From the NCBI RefSeq assembly GCF_015477805.1, contig NZ_JADLQL010000002.1, positions 930,001 through 994,000 on the forward strand: a DNA stretch of 64,000 nucleotides, given 5' to 3'. Below, in pieces: positions 12,315-22,051 of the stretch. The translations under genes were made by a program, and so were the position numbers. The notes beneath the pieces are model-generated. The model had not been told where the DNA came from and searched no databases. It saw nothing but the letters and a program-made list of their open reading frames with translations. This DNA is from Nocardia flavorosea. GTDB lineage: Bacteria; Actinomycetota; Actinomycetes; Mycobacteriales; Mycobacteriaceae. Every line of letters begins with the position of its first letter. The first letter of the stretch is position 1.

Positions 12315-13187
12315 ATGCGCGGAATCATTCTGGCGGGCGGCACCGGGTCACGGCTGCATCCGATCACGCGCGGGGTGAGCAAACAGCTGGTCCCGGTCTA
12401 CGACAAACCGATGGTCTACTACCCGCTGTCCACGCTCATGCTGGCCGGTATCCGGGATATTCTGGTCATCACCACACCCGAGGACGCCGAATCCTTCACC
12501 CGGCTACTGGGTGACGGCTCGCAGTTCGGTATTTCGATCAGCTATGTCGTGCAGCCGGTACCCGACGGTATCGCGAAAGCCTTCGTGCTCGGCGCCGGCC
12601 ATATCGGCGGCGACAGCGCCGCACTGGTCCTGGGTGACAACATCTTCCACGGGCCCGGTCTGGGCACCAGCCTGCACCGGTTCACCGATATCGACGGCGG
12701 CGCCATCTTCGCCTACCGGGTCTCGGATCCGACCGCCTACGGTGTCGTCGAATTCGCCGACGGCAAGGCGATCTCGATCGAGGAGAAACCGAAGGTCCCG
12801 CGCTCCAACTATGTGGTGCCGGGGCTGTACTTCTACGACAACGACGTGGTGGAGATCGCCCGCGGTCTCGTCCCGTCGGCACGCGGGGAATACGAGATCA
12901 GCGATATCAACCGGGCTTACCTGGAGGCGGGCCGTCTCGGCGTCGATGTGCTGGCCCGGGGCACCGCCTGGCTGGACACCGGCACCTTCGATTCGCTGCT
13001 CGACGCCGCCAACTACGTGCGCACCATCGAGGAACGCCAGGGATTGAAGATCGGCGTGCCGGAGGAGGTCGCCTGGCGGATGGGCTATATCGACGACGAA
13101 CAACTGTGCCTGCTGGCCGACCCGCTCACCCGCTCCGGTTACGGTAAATACCTGCTCGATCTGCTCGAGCACGGACGGAGTTGGTGA
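12315..13187 (+). CDS. rmlA: Glucose-1-phosphate thymidylyltransferase
   Basis: 290-residue nucleotidyltransferase that makes dTDP-glucose from dTTP and glucose 1-phosphate, the first step to dTDP-rhamnose. The N-terminal [13 protein letters not shown] binds the nucleotide; [25 protein letters not shown] and the sugar-binding [10 protein letters not shown] are all typical. Length equals the usual RmlA. It is followed by rmlC, whose ATG comes 8 bases after the stop, so the two form an operon. Confidence 0.96.
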   Translation: MRGIILAGGTGSRLHPITRGVSKQLVPVYDKPMVYYPLSTLMLAGIRDILVITTPEDAESFTRLLGDGSQFGISISYVVQPVPDGIAKAFVLGAGHIGGDSAALVLGDNIFHGPGLGTSLHRFTDIDGGAIFAYRVSDPTAYGVVEFADGKAISIEEKPKVPRSNYVVPGLYFYDNDVVEIARGLVPSARGEYEISDINRAYLEAGRLGVDVLARGTAWLDTGTFDSLLDAANYVRTIEERQGLKIGVPEEVAWRMGYIDDEQLCLLADPLTRSGYGKYLLDLLEHGRSW

Positions 13188-13195
13188 GTAGGTAC

Positions 13196-13750
13196 ATGCG
13201 GGTCAGTGAGATGTCGGTCCCCGGCGCGTGGGTTTTCAGCCCCACAGTCCACGGCGACGATCGCGGCTGTTTCGCCGAAACCTTCCGCGCCTCGGAGTTC
13301 GAGAAGGTCACCGGCCGGCCGTTCGATCTGCTGCAGGTCAACACCTCGGTATCCGCCGCCGGGGTGCTGCGCGGGATCCACTACACCGACGATCCGCCCG
13401 GCCAGGCGAAATACGTCACCTGCGTACGCGGGGCGTTCTTGGATGTGGTGATCGACCTGCGGGCCGGATCGCCCACCTTCGGCCGCTGGGACAGTGTGCT
13501 GCTCGACGACCGCGACCGGCGCTCGGTTTTCATCTCCGAGGGACTCGGACATGCCGTCCTGTCGCTGGCCGACGATTCCACCCTCACCTACCTGTGCTCT
13601 CTCGAATACAGCCCCGAACACGATCACGACCTGGACGCCTTCGATCCGGATCTGGCCATCGACTGGCCCACCGCCGGTCGCGACGGGCAACGGCTCACCT
13701 ATCTCCGTTCACCGAAGGACGCGGCAGCACCGCGCCTGCGCGACCGCTGA
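13196..13750 (+). CDS. rmlC: dTDP-4-keto-6-deoxyglucose 3,5-epimerase
   Basis: 184-residue cupin enzyme of the third dTDP-rhamnose step. Recognisable blocks are DDRGCFAETFR, LLQVNTSVSAAGVLRGIHYT (the His is catalytic in the family), GAFLDVVIDLR and SEGLGHAVLSL. I choose the ATG at 13196 (AGTAGG 3 bases upstream); the frame extends a few codons further to a TTG inside the end of rmlA. Transcribed with rmlA. Confidence 0.94.
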   Translation: MRVSEMSVPGAWVFSPTVHGDDRGCFAETFRASEFEKVTGRPFDLLQVNTSVSAAGVLRGIHYTDDPPGQAKYVTCVRGAFLDVVIDLRAGSPTFGRWDSVLLDDRDRRSVFISEGLGHAVLSLADDSTLTYLCSLEYSPEHDHDLDAFDPDLAIDWPTAGRDGQRLTYLRSPKDAAAPRLRDR

Positions 13751-14171
13751 CCCCGGCTCCGGAAAGCAAACGGCGCAACGTCGCGCGGATTCCGTTCGCC
13801 TGGGCGGGTTCCACCGGATTCGCCGAGAGGCCGGTTCGGCGGTAATGTCGCTGCCCGGCGGTTCCGTCGCGGAACCGTCCCGCGGTGCCGGTACGACCAC
13901 CGGCCCAGGCGCCCCGGCTGCTGCCGGGCCGGTTCTCGGGGATTCGTCCGCTGATCTCACTGGCCGTACCGGAATCCGCCCTGGATTCCCCACCGGAAGC
14001 CAACCGTGACCACGTATATCGGCGCCGGCCGCTGCTATACCCCCGTGGAGAGGAATGAGACGTAGCCGACAGTCGAAAAAATTCGCTGGAACGGCGTAAC
14101 GCCACGGGGACCCGGCACCGATACGACCCATGAAAGCCGGAGCTGATCTAAACCGGGGAATGGAGATGACA
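13751..14171. other. Intergenic region, no gene
   Basis: About 420 bases between rmlC and the next small gene. Open frames here are shadows of high-GC sequence without ribosome sites. A TATACC at about 14036 may be the -10 element of the downstream gene. No other structure seen. Confidence 0.4.
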
Positions 14172-14651
14172 GTGCGTACGACGTTTTCGACTTCCGTCTC
14201 GGCGGGCGCCAAGTCCGCGGCCGCGCGGGACTACGTCCAGCGTGGCTGGACGGTCGCCGAAACGACCAACGGCCTGTGCCTGATCACCGATGCCGACGTA
14301 TCCGCCGTCGAGGTCACCGGGGAGTTGGCCGCGTCGGTACGCCGGTACCTGCGCGCGAACAACCTGACCGGTCCGGTTATCGAGATCCCAGGCGCAGAGC
14401 GTCGCGAGATCCACCTGGTCACCGGTATGCGCAAGGCCGAACGGGCCGTCGAGGCGCTGCGTGAGGCCGGTGCGGTCGTGCACACCGACGGCGCCGGGAT
14501 CCCCCTGCCGCCCACCCACCTCTCGGCGGGTTCGGCAAGCTGGGGCGTCTCCCCCGACGAGGCCCGTTGGATCCCGCCGGTGGTCGCGCTCGGTGCGGCG
14601 GTGCGTTCGGCTCTCGCCCGGCGTCCGCGCCGGCTGACCAGCGTCGCCTGA
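14172..14651 (+). CDS. Hypothetical protein, actinobacterial
   Basis: 159 residues from a GTG at 14172, which has GGAG six bases upstream; ATG codons at 14130, 14160 and 14166 lie too close to or before that site. The protein is soluble, with blocks RDYVQRGWTVAETTNGLCLITDAD near the start read as an alpha/beta segment, and a conserved-looking HTDGAGIPLPPTHL near residue 105. The N-terminal part loosely resembles the first subdomain of bifunctional primase/polymerase-like proteins, but the catalytic acidic motif is not evident and I do not assign that function. A strong terminator follows 27 bases after the stop, so it is probably monocistronic. Confidence 0.68.
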   Translation: MRTTFSTSVSAGAKSAAARDYVQRGWTVAETTNGLCLITDADVSAVEVTGELAASVRRYLRANNLTGPVIEIPGAERREIHLVTGMRKAERAVEALREAGAVVHTDGAGIPLPPTHLSAGSASWGVSPDEARWIPPVVALGAAVRSALARRPRRLTSVA

Positions 14652-14678
14652 GCAGGCACAACCCACAGCCGACAGTGA

Positions 14679-14711
14679 AAAACCCCGGTCGCAGCGTGCG
14701 ACCGGGGTTTT
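14679..14711. terminator. Intrinsic terminator hairpin
   Basis: Perfect 15-bp stem (AAAACCCCGGTCGCA / TGCGACCGGGGTTTT) with a 3-base loop. It closes the small gene at 14172 and also lies beyond the stop of the convergent GtrA gene, so it can work in both directions; A/T runs flank both sides. Confidence 0.9.
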
Positions 14712-14793
14712 CGGCGTGCCGGAACACTGCCGGGCCCACCGAGCCGCGCCCGGATACGCGGATCCGCATCGGGCCGGGTGGCGCCGAGCCGGA

Positions 14794-15318
14794 TCAGCGG
14801 ATACGGAAGATGACCAGTCGCTGCACCACGAAGTTGATAACCGTCGCGGTCCCCTGGGCGATCACGAAAGCCAGTGGCACCCGCCACCACAGCCCTTCAT
14901 CGAAGGCTTGGTAGAACACCCAGTTGATGCCGACCTGGACGCAGAAGGTCAGCGCGTAGAGCACGACCACCGCGACGAAACGAGCCCGGCTGGGCGGTGC
15001 GTCGAAGGTCCATCGCCGGTTGATCAGATACGCCGTCGTGGTACCGGCGATGAACCCGATCGCTTTCGCGATATTCACCGGCAGCCCCGCCACCTCGAGC
15101 AGAACCCAGTACAGCCCGAAGTCGACCACTGCCGAGAGCGCACCGGTGGCCACGAACCGCATCAGCTGCGTCTTCAGCCCGATTCCCGCACTCTGCTGCC
15201 CGGAAACGTCCGGCGCGAGCCCCGGAGCCACCTGCTCCTCGCCCGAAACGGAAAGATCCCCGGCTCCCCCCGGCACTACCCGAGGTTCCCGGCTCACGGC
15301 ATTGCTTTCAGGACCCAC
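14794..15318 (-). CDS. GtrA family protein, Rv3789-type
   Basis: GtrA protein with four membrane helices, very close to mycobacterial Rv3789, as in MRFVATG, FIAGTTTAYLINRRWTF, AFVIAQGTATVINF and VQRLVIFRIR. Rv3789 lies next to dprE1 and has been linked to decaprenyl-phospho-arabinose delivery or to anchoring of arabinan priming enzymes at the membrane. The conserved part begins at the ATG at 15162 (123 residues). The GTG at 15318 would add a 52-residue polar tail, and the open frame reaches 15453; the true start is uncertain. Here it is divergent from dprE1 instead of co-directional. Confidence 0.88.
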   Translation of the reverse strand: MGPESNAVSREPRVVPGGAGDLSVSGEEQVAPGLAPDVSGQQSAGIGLKTQLMRFVATGALSAVVDFGLYWVLLEVAGLPVNIAKAIGFIAGTTTAYLINRRWTFDAPPSRARFVAVVVLYALTFCVQVGINWVFYQAFDEGLWWRVPLAFVIAQGTATVINFVVQRLVIFRIR

Positions 15319-15722
15319 CGCCCGAAATCTACTTGCCGACCCCCACCGCAGCACCCCTGGGTACCCGGCACCCCCGTACACCCCGCTCCCCCGACCAGCA
15401 TCCATCCCAGGTGCAGCGCCACCGGTGTCCCGTCCACCCCAAACCACTTCCACCGATCGCCTACCCCGAGACCGGAGACACCCCTGCTCCCGTCCGCCCG
15501 CTGGACCGTTCCCCGCCTGATTTCACCGCATTGCTCACCCTCGGAGTTACCACCCGACCACTCACGGATCCTCTGCCCCGCCGGCAGCCGCACCGCGCCC
15601 ACACCCCGTGACATGGACCACTCCGAAGCACCCACCCTCCACGAACGCCCCACTCCGATAGCACCCGTCGATAAGCCCTCGACCCGCGACACCGCAGGGG
15701 TCGCAATGTTGCAGTAGCCTCT
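15319..15722. other. C-rich divergent promoter region
   Basis: About 400 bases between divergent gtrA and dprE1. The plus strand is strikingly rich in C runs and poor in G from about 15310 to 15620, unlike the neighbouring coding sequence. I see no gene. The final 20 bases before dprE1 (GCAATGTTGCAGTAGCCTCT) lack a clear ribosome site. Confidence 0.45.
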
Positions 15723-17204
15723 ATGCCGATGTCCACGAAAGCTCCGACCTCGACCCAGTCGGCCGGTACCGAGACCCCGGCGGCCGGCGAACCCGATACT
15801 GCTGTTACCGGGTTCGCGCTACCCACCACCACCCGGAAACTCGCCGGATGGGCTCGTACCGCCGCGACCACCGCCGAGGTGCTCTCGACGAGCGACCCGG
15901 AACTCATCGCCGAAGCGGTCACCAAGGTCGCCACGGACAACGATGGCAAACCGGCGCATCTGCGGCGCGGTGTGATCGCCCGCGGTCTCGGCCGCTCCTA
16001 CGGCGACAACGCGCAGAACGCGGGTGGCCTGGTGGTCGATATGACCGCGTTGAACAAGATCCACCGGATCGACCGGGACAGCCGGCTGGTGGATGTCGAC
16101 GCGGGCGTGAACCTGGATCAGCTGATGAAGGCCGCGCTGCCGTTCGGTCTGTGGGTTCCGGTGTTGCCCGGGACCCGGCAGGTCACCGTCGGTGGTGCGA
16201 TCGGTTCCGATATCCACGGCAAGAACCATCACAGCGCGGGCAGTTTCGGTAACCATGTGCGGTCGATGCAGTTGCTCACCGCGGACGGCACCGTGCAGAC
16301 GATCAGCCCGAAGAAGAACGCCAAATTGTTCTGGGCCACGGTCGGCGGCTGCGGTCTGACCGGGATCATCCTGCGGGCCACCATCGAGATGACCCCGACC
16401 GAGACCGCGTACTTCATCGCCGACGGCGATGTGACCGCGGGCCTCGACGAAACCATCGCCTTCCACAGCGACGGTACCGAGGACAACTACGAATACAGTT
16501 CCGCGTGGTTCGATGCGCTGAGCCCGATGCCGAAACTGGGCCGGGCGGTGATTTCGCGCGGTTCGCTGGCCAAACTGGATCAGCTACCGAAGAAGCTGCA
16601 GAAGAACCCGCTGGATTTCACCGGGAAGACCTTCCTCACGTTCCCCGATATCTTCCCGAACGGCCTGCTCAACAACAAGACTTTCACGCTGGCCACCGAG
16701 GTCTGGTACCGCAAGGGCGCGACCTACCGGCAGAAGCCGCAGAACCTGACCGCTTTCTACCACCCGCTGGATATGCTGGGCGAGTGGAACCGCGCCTACG
16801 GTTCGCGGGGTTTCCTGCAGTACCAGTTCGTGGTTCCGCCGGAGGCGGTGGCGGAGTTCAAGCAGATCCTCATCGATATCCAGGCCAGCGGCCACTATTC
16901 GTTCCTCAACGTGTTCAAGTACTTCGGCGGAGGCAATCAGGCGCCGTTGAGTTTCCCGATGCCGGGCTGGAATGTCTGCCTGGACTTCCCGATCGCACCC
17001 GGCCTCAACGAGTTCGTCACCGAATTGGATCGGCGGGTCCTGGAATTCGGTGGCCGGCTCTACACCGGGAAGGATTCGCGTACCACCGCCGAAACCTTCC
17101 ACCAGATGTATCCCCGGATCGACGAGTGGATCAAGGTGCGCCGCAGCGTCGATCCGACAGGCGTATTCATGTCCGATATGGCGAGAAGGCTGGAGCTTCA
17201 GTGA
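15723..17204 (+). CDS. dprE1: Decaprenylphosphoryl-beta-D-ribose oxidase
   Basis: 493-residue FAD enzyme that oxidises decaprenylphosphoryl-ribose at C2, the first half of the epimerisation that gives decaprenylphosphoryl-arabinose, the only arabinose donor for arabinogalactan. The FAD domain shows [32 protein letters not shown] and GGCGLTGI. C419 in [10 protein letters not shown] corresponds to the cysteine of mycobacterial DprE1 that is attacked by benzothiazinones. The N-terminal 40 residues are a longer polar tail than in mycobacteria. Stop and dprE2 start overlap (GTGA). Confidence 0.97.
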   Translation: MPMSTKAPTSTQSAGTETPAAGEPDTAVTGFALPTTTRKLAGWARTAATTAEVLSTSDPELIAEAVTKVATDNDGKPAHLRRGVIARGLGRSYGDNAQNAGGLVVDMTALNKIHRIDRDSRLVDVDAGVNLDQLMKAALPFGLWVPVLPGTRQVTVGGAIGSDIHGKNHHSAGSFGNHVRSMQLLTADGTVQTISPKKNAKLFWATVGGCGLTGIILRATIEMTPTETAYFIADGDVTAGLDETIAFHSDGTEDNYEYSSAWFDALSPMPKLGRAVISRGSLAKLDQLPKKLQKNPLDFTGKTFLTFPDIFPNGLLNNKTFTLATEVWYRKGATYRQKPQNLTAFYHPLDMLGEWNRAYGSRGFLQYQFVVPPEAVAEFKQILIDIQASGHYSFLNVFKYFGGGNQAPLSFPMPGWNVCLDFPIAPGLNEFVTELDRRVLEFGGRLYTGKDSRTTAETFHQMYPRIDEWIKVRRSVDPTGVFMSDMARRLELQ

Positions 17205-17980
17205 TCAACGCGGTAGGCAATCCGCAGTCCATTCTGCTGTTCGGCGGGACCTCGGAAATCGGCCTCGCGATCTGTGCGGAATACCTGAAGAAGGGCCCGG
17301 CCCGGGTGGTCCTGGCGGTCGTGCCCGGTGATCCGCTACGCGATACCGCTGTCGCCCAGTTGAAGGCTTCCGGGGCGAGCCGGGTCGATGTGATCGATTT
17401 CGATGCGCTGGATACCGCCGCGCATCCCGAGGTCGTCGAGAAGGCTTGGGCCGAGGGCGATATCGATGTCGCGATCGTGGCGTTCGGCCTGCTCGGCAAT
17501 GCCGAGGAACTGTGGCAGGACCAGCGCAAGGCTGTCCAGATCGCGCAGATCAACTACACCGCAGCGGTTTCGGTGGGTGTGCTGATCGGCGAGAAGATGA
17601 AGGCGCAGGGCTTCGGCCGGATCATCGCCATGTCTTCGGCCGCCGGTGAGCGGGTGCGGCGCTCGAATTTCGTGTACGGCTCCACCAAGGCCGGGTTGGA
17701 CGGTTTCTACCTCGGCCTCGGCGAGGCGCTGCGGCCGTTCGGGCCGCGGGTGCTGGTGATCCGGCCCGGTCAGGTGCGCACCACCACCACGATCGAGCAC
17801 TGGAAGGCCACCGGCGCCAAAGAGGCACCGCTGACCGTGGACAAGGAAGAAGTCGCGGCGCTGGCCGTCGCGGCTTCGGAGAAGGGCAAGGAGCTCATCT
17901 GGGCGCCGGGTGCGTTCCGGTACGTGATGATGATCCTGCGCCACATCCCGCGCCCGATCTTCCGCAAACTCCCCGTCTGA
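17201..17980 (+). CDS. dprE2: Decaprenylphosphoryl-2-keto-beta-D-erythro-pentose reductase
   Basis: 259-residue SDR that reduces the DprE1 product to decaprenylphosphoryl-arabinose. The GTG start overlaps the dprE1 stop by 4 bases, with GGAG five bases upstream. The nucleotide loop [10 protein letters not shown], the [22 protein letters not shown] active-site region (Y and K present) and the hydrophobic C-terminus, probably membrane-associating, match DprE2. In mycobacteria aftA follows; here the transcript ends at a strong terminator and aftA lies on the other strand. Confidence 0.96.
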   Translation: MINAVGNPQSILLFGGTSEIGLAICAEYLKKGPARVVLAVVPGDPLRDTAVAQLKASGASRVDVIDFDALDTAAHPEVVEKAWAEGDIDVAIVAFGLLGNAEELWQDQRKAVQIAQINYTAAVSVGVLIGEKMKAQGFGRIIAMSSAAGERVRRSNFVYGSTKAGLDGFYLGLGEALRPFGPRVLVIRPGQVRTTTTIEHWKATGAKEAPLTVDKEEVAALAVAASEKGKELIWAPGAFRYVMMILRHIPRPIFRKLPV

Positions 17981-18114
17981 CGGACGGTAACCAGGCGCTA
18001 CGGCCCGCACGGGGCGAACCGTGGCGGGTACGCCGGGCCCGAAGAGTCGTCCGGGGCCGGGGGTGCGCCTCGTTCCGGCTCACCACGCCCCGTCGATCCT
18101 GATCGATAGAGTTC

Positions 18115-18157
18115 AAGGGCCGTCGCTACCGGATCTGGTCCGGTAGCGACGGCCCTT
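18115..18157. terminator. Bidirectional terminator hairpin
   Basis: Perfect 19-bp stem (AAGGGCCGTCGCTACCGGA and its complement) with a 5-base loop. It lies between the convergent ends of dprE2 and the emb-side minus-strand unit and can serve both. Confidence 0.92.
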
Positions 18158-18210
18158 GTCGTATTTCGGTTCGCCCGGCACACGGCTACTGCCTGACCGG
18201 CGGACAAAGC

Positions 18211-18408
18211 TCATACCCGCGTCATACGCTGTCCGAGTTCCCGGCGCAGCACCTCCTGGGACGGCAGGCGCCCGAGGACGCGCAACACCGTGGGTCGTAG
18301 TTCTCGCTGCTCCTCATCGGTGAGCAAGCCGACGAGATCGCGCAATTCCATATCATCGAAGGCCGAGGTCATGTGCCCCAGGGTACGGCGCGATTCCGGG
18401 TTCGTCAT
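18211..18408 (-). CDS. Small hypothetical protein downstream of emb
   Basis: Possible 65-residue protein (53 if it starts at the second ATG, 18372). It is charged and helical (MELRDLVGLLTDEEQRELRP, then VLGRLPSQEVLRREL) and has no membrane segment. It lies 86 bases after the Emb gene on the same strand and before the shared terminator. The longer open frame here is mostly antisense noise. Existence is supported by its amphipathic, non-random composition and position only; no function is suggested. Confidence 0.5.
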   Translation of the reverse strand: MTNPESRRTLGHMTSAFDDMELRDLVGLLTDEEQRELRPTVLRVLGRLPSQEVLRRELGQRMTRV

Positions 18409-18494
18409 CCGTTCGGGAATTCCCTCACCTGGAAATAAACCGAGTTGTGAGGCAGCACACAATATCGACGAGTTTCGATGTAGCGCACCGTAGT

Positions 18495-21400
18495 TCAACT
18501 CACCTTGATGGGATCGTCGGTCGCCAGACCGCTGCGAGTGCGCTGGGTAACGGTCAATTCCGCAGGTTGCGCGCCGGGCCGGTACGGGGTGTAGCGCTCG
18601 AGCGAACCCCAGTCCCGCGCCCAGTCCTCGGCGAGGTAGGTGGCCACCGAATCCGCCTTCAGGAGCAGTTCGGCCCAGCCCAGTGGACCGCCACCGATAT
18701 GGTCCTGCCAGGCATTGGACGCATCGGACCCGACCCGGTCGGGCAGGATCCGCCAGCGCGGCACCTCCGCGACCCCGTTCGCATGGTCGAACGGCCGCTG
18801 ACAGCCGAAGGCCAGCCCGACGTGCCAGTCGAGCAACACCGGATCGGTGTGCCCGACAACCGAATCCAGGGTCGCCAGGCGCGGCAGCCGGGGCGGGGTG
18901 ACGGCCAGCCACTGCCGGCTGGTGATGTCGTTGTCCACCGCGACGAGCCGGACGGCGTTCACTTCACGCGGCAACTGGTCCAGCGGCACCCGCAGATTGC
19001 GCCAGGACGGATTCGGGCCGATATCCAGCGGAGCCACCGAACCCAGCACTTGCATACTGCCGTCCGCGGCCCGGGTTCCGTATTCGACGGTCAATTCCTG
19101 CCCGTAGGTGAGCACTCCGTCGGCATCCACCGATTTGATCCGGCCGGCGGCCGTGATCGCCAGCACCCGGTAGGCGGGGTCGGCGCGCATCTCGTCGGTC
19201 AGGTCCAGGCGGTACCACTGCGAGGTCAGTTTCGCCTGCTGCTGGTCGCCGGTGTGGTAGCTGCCCAGCACCGGGGTTCGGGCGGGGTCGAGACCGAACG
19301 GCAGGGCCACGGTGGAACCGTTGATCCCCGGCTGGGCTTCGGTACCGCCGCCGGTCCCGGCGCCGGTGGTGTCGGTGGTTTTGTTCTCGGTATCCGATTC
19401 GAGCGAGTTCGCGCTGCCGGAGACGGTTTCCTCGGCATCCGCGGTGAGATCGTCTGCCACTCCCTCCGGCGTGAAACCGATCGTCTCGGTGCCGGGATCG
19501 CTGGAGACCAGACCGTGGGCCGGGTCGCCCTCGTACGGCTGCAACAGGGAATCGGCGGTATCGGTCTCCACCAGGACCTCGTCGGCCAATCCGCACGGTT
19601 CCCCGGCCAGCGCCCGGAAATTCGATTTGGCGATCGAGTACGCCGGGTATTGGGCCACGGCCGCCTTGGTCAGCGAAGCGATCTCGAACAGCACCATCAG
19701 CGCCGCGGCGACGGTCAACGGCGCGGACGCGTAGCGGGACGAACGGGACGGCGGGCCGCTGCGATACGGCGCCCGGTAGTGAAACCAGAGGGCGGCCAGC
19801 AGGGCGAGCACGCTGAGCCCGAGGAACAGGGTCGAGAAGCCCTTACCCGCGATCAGCGGCGCCTTGTCCCACCACGGGACACCGTAACTGGACACATACC
19901 ACCAGCCGTTCGACCCGGTGAACGTGATCGCCAGCAGGAACAGCACGGCGGCGGCGAACAGTGCCCGGTTGCGCGGCGCGCGAATACCGTTGGTGCCCAC
20001 GGCGACCGCCGCCAGCGCGGCGAGCGAACCGGCCAGGCCGGCGTAGACGCCGAAGTGATGGGTCCATTTGGTGGGCGTGAACATCATCAGCAGCAGCGAG
20101 GCGAACACGATGCCGAGAATGCGCACCGACGGCCCCCGCGAGGTACCGGGGATCCGGCCCTTGCGCAGCACCTGTAGCACGCACACCAGCAGGCAGAGCA
20201 GCATCAGCAGCACACCGAAACGCCGGGCCAGCGAACCGTCCGGGGAGAGCATCAGCAGCGAATCCCAGCGGGTGCGTTCGTCGAACCACGCCACATTCGG
20301 GCCGACCGCTGTCCGCACCCGGGTGGCCTCCAGCACTGTGGACAGGGTCTGATCGGCGAAAATGACGACGAGTACCAGTGTTCCGGCGGCCAGTCCGGGC
20401 GCGAGCAAACTCGCGTAACGCCCCACCGCGCCCCACACGCTCGTGGTCTGCCTGTCGGGCATGGACGAGCGTCCCGGCTTCGCTACCGTCTCCGGGCGTG
20501 ATTCGCTCAGATCGCCACGGGCCCGTTTGATGATGATCTGCAGAACCGGACGGGATCCCGCGATCAGCGCGGCGATACAGATCAGCCCGGTCGGGCCGGC
20601 GGCGAGCGAGAACGCGGCGATCAGGATCGCTATCGCGGCCGGCAGCAGGCGGGCGGTTGCGATGGCGCGTTCGATCGAACACCAGGTGAGCAGCGCACCG
20701 GCGGCGATCAGCGGTTCGGGGCGCAGACCGTTGTCGTAGGGCAGCCAGAACGCCAGGAACACCAGGCCGGCGGTCCACAGCGCGACCCGGTTACCGCGTA
20801 CCCGGGCACCGAGCCGGGGCAGCACTTCGCGGCTGATCACCAGCCAGCACACGATCCCGGCCAGCAGCGTGGGCAACCGCATCCACGGACTCGACTCCGA
20901 GATCCGCGACATCCACGCCAGCACTTCGTACGACCAGCCGAACGGTGCCTCGGGTACCCCGAACCAGCGGTAGTAGTTCGCCAGATAACCGGATTTCTCC
21001 GACACCCGGGCCATGTTCAGGATGTAGCCGTCGTCGGAGGTGTTGGCACCGATGAAATGCCAGCCCACCAGCACTCCGAGCACCGCGCCGTCGGCGAGCC
21101 GGAACCGCCACCAGTGCGCGGGCAGGAATCGCCGGGCACACCGGCCGTCGGTGGTGTCGAGCAGGTGCAGGGCGAGCAGCGCGAGTGCGGTGAACCCGAC
21201 CGCGCCGATGATCGCCGCCAGTTTCAGCGGTGTCGGCGAGGAGGTGAAACGGGAGTCGATATCGGCGTGCAACCGGATCCCGGCGAGCTGCTCCGCGGGC
21301 AGGTCGGTGAAAACACCGACCATTTGCGGCCGGATATCCCGATCTACCTGCGCACGCAACGGCGTACCGTCGGCGCGGACGGCACCGGTGAGCTCGGCGG

Positions 21401-21854
21401 TGGTCGAGGCCGCGGTCGAAATCACCGACAGCGATCCACAACCGGCCAGTTCCGCCCGGTCGGCGGTCAGCAGCGGTACATCGCGCAACACCACCGAGAG
21501 CGTGTCGCCGGAAACGGTGACCCGCAGGCCGCGCGCCGACGATTTACCCGATTCGTCGGGAACCGTGGTCACCACGGTCCCCTCGGCGCCGCCGAGCACC
21601 TGGCACGGCACCGTGAGCTCCAGCCGCAGCGGCTGATAACTCACCAGCGGCGCCTCGATATCGGTCGTGCCGGCCTGTGGCCACTCCAGGGTCGTCTCGT
21701 TCTGCCGGACCGGCAGCACCGGCGCCAGAATCGCCAGCGCGAACCCGAGTAGCCCGGACACGAGGGCCAGCAGACGGATACGGTTCGACGCTCGGGAGGA
21801 TCGTTGCGGTCGCACGGGGCTCGACTCTAATGGGCGCAACCGGACACGACGCAT
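18495..21854 (-). CDS. EmbA/B/C-family arabinosyltransferase (copy 2)
   Basis: 1119-residue GT-C arabinosyltransferase that extends arabinan from decaprenylphosphoryl-arabinose on the outer face of the membrane. After one N-terminal helix there is a periplasmic domain (about 50-205). The catalytic loop NTSDDGYILNMARV (D274, D275) follows, then a membrane bundle, and from about 745 a C-terminal periplasmic domain with carbohydrate-binding-module character. The methionine after YIL is in the position linked to ethambutol resistance in mycobacterial EmbB. It has an unusually long Ser/Arg-rich cytoplasmic loop (SESRPETVAKPGRSSMPDRQ). It is more divergent than the Emb at 25177, and I cannot say which of EmbA, B or C it represents. 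Confidence 0.93.
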   Translation of the reverse strand: MRRVRLRPLESSPVRPQRSSRASNRIRLLALVSGLLGFALAILAPVLPVRQNETTLEWPQAGTTDIEAPLVSYQPLRLELTVPCQVLGGAEGTVVTTVPDESGKSSARGLRVTVSGDTLSVVLRDVPLLTADRAELAGCGSLSVISTAASTTAELTGAVRADGTPLRAQVDRDIRPQMVGVFTDLPAEQLAGIRLHADIDSRFTSSPTPLKLAAIIGAVGFTALALLALHLLDTTDGRCARRFLPAHWWRFRLADGAVLGVLVGWHFIGANTSDDGYILNMARVSEKSGYLANYYRWFGVPEAPFGWSYEVLAWMSRISESSPWMRLPTLLAGIVCWLVISREVLPRLGARVRGNRVALWTAGLVFLAFWLPYDNGLRPEPLIAAGALLTWCSIERAIATARLLPAAIAILIAAFSLAAGPTGLICIAALIAGSRPVLQIIIKRARGDLSESRPETVAKPGRSSMPDRQTTSVWGAVGRYASLLAPGLAAGTLVLVVIFADQTLSTVLEATRVRTAVGPNVAWFDERTRWDSLLMLSPDGSLARRFGVLLMLLCLLVCVLQVLRKGRIPGTSRGPSVRILGIVFASLLLMMFTPTKWTHHFGVYAGLAGSLAALAAVAVGTNGIRAPRNRALFAAAVLFLLAITFTGSNGWWYVSSYGVPWWDKAPLIAGKGFSTLFLGLSVLALLAALWFHYRAPYRSGPPSRSSRYASAPLTVAAALMVLFEIASLTKAAVAQYPAYSIAKSNFRALAGEPCGLADEVLVETDTADSLLQPYEGDPAHGLVSSDPGTETIGFTPEGVADDLTADAEETVSGSANSLESDTENKTTDTTGAGTGGGTEAQPGINGSTVALPFGLDPARTPVLGSYHTGDQQQAKLTSQWYRLDLTDEMRADPAYRVLAITAAGRIKSVDADGVLTYGQELTVEYGTRAADGSMQVLGSVAPLDIGPNPSWRNLRVPLDQLPREVNAVRLVAVDNDITSRQWLAVTPPRLPRLATLDSVVGHTDPVLLDWHVGLAFGCQRPFDHANGVAEVPRWRILPDRVGSDASNAWQDHIGGGPLGWAELLLKADSVATYLAEDWARDWGSLERYTPYRPGAQPAELTVTQRTRSGLATDDPIKVS

Positions 21855-22051
21855 CCGCTGCCGCGCCCGGCACGGCGGCGGTCCACCGGGGCTCGAACGC
21901 CTACCGGCCGATACACCGGGCGCACGGCGAACGAGCCATCACACCCCACTGAGACTTCAGATGGCCGATGTGGCTGGAAGGCTTTGGGGACAGACCGTCC
22001 GGGAGGGGGCGGGCTGCCCCGGCCCACGGCAGGGACTGGCGGCTCCGGCGC

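Noticed and set aside
18211..18912. 233-residue minus-strand frame overlapping the end of the Emb gene
   Set aside because: Its upstream two thirds overlap the Emb coding sequence in another frame; only the last 53-65 codons look protein-like and are annotated.
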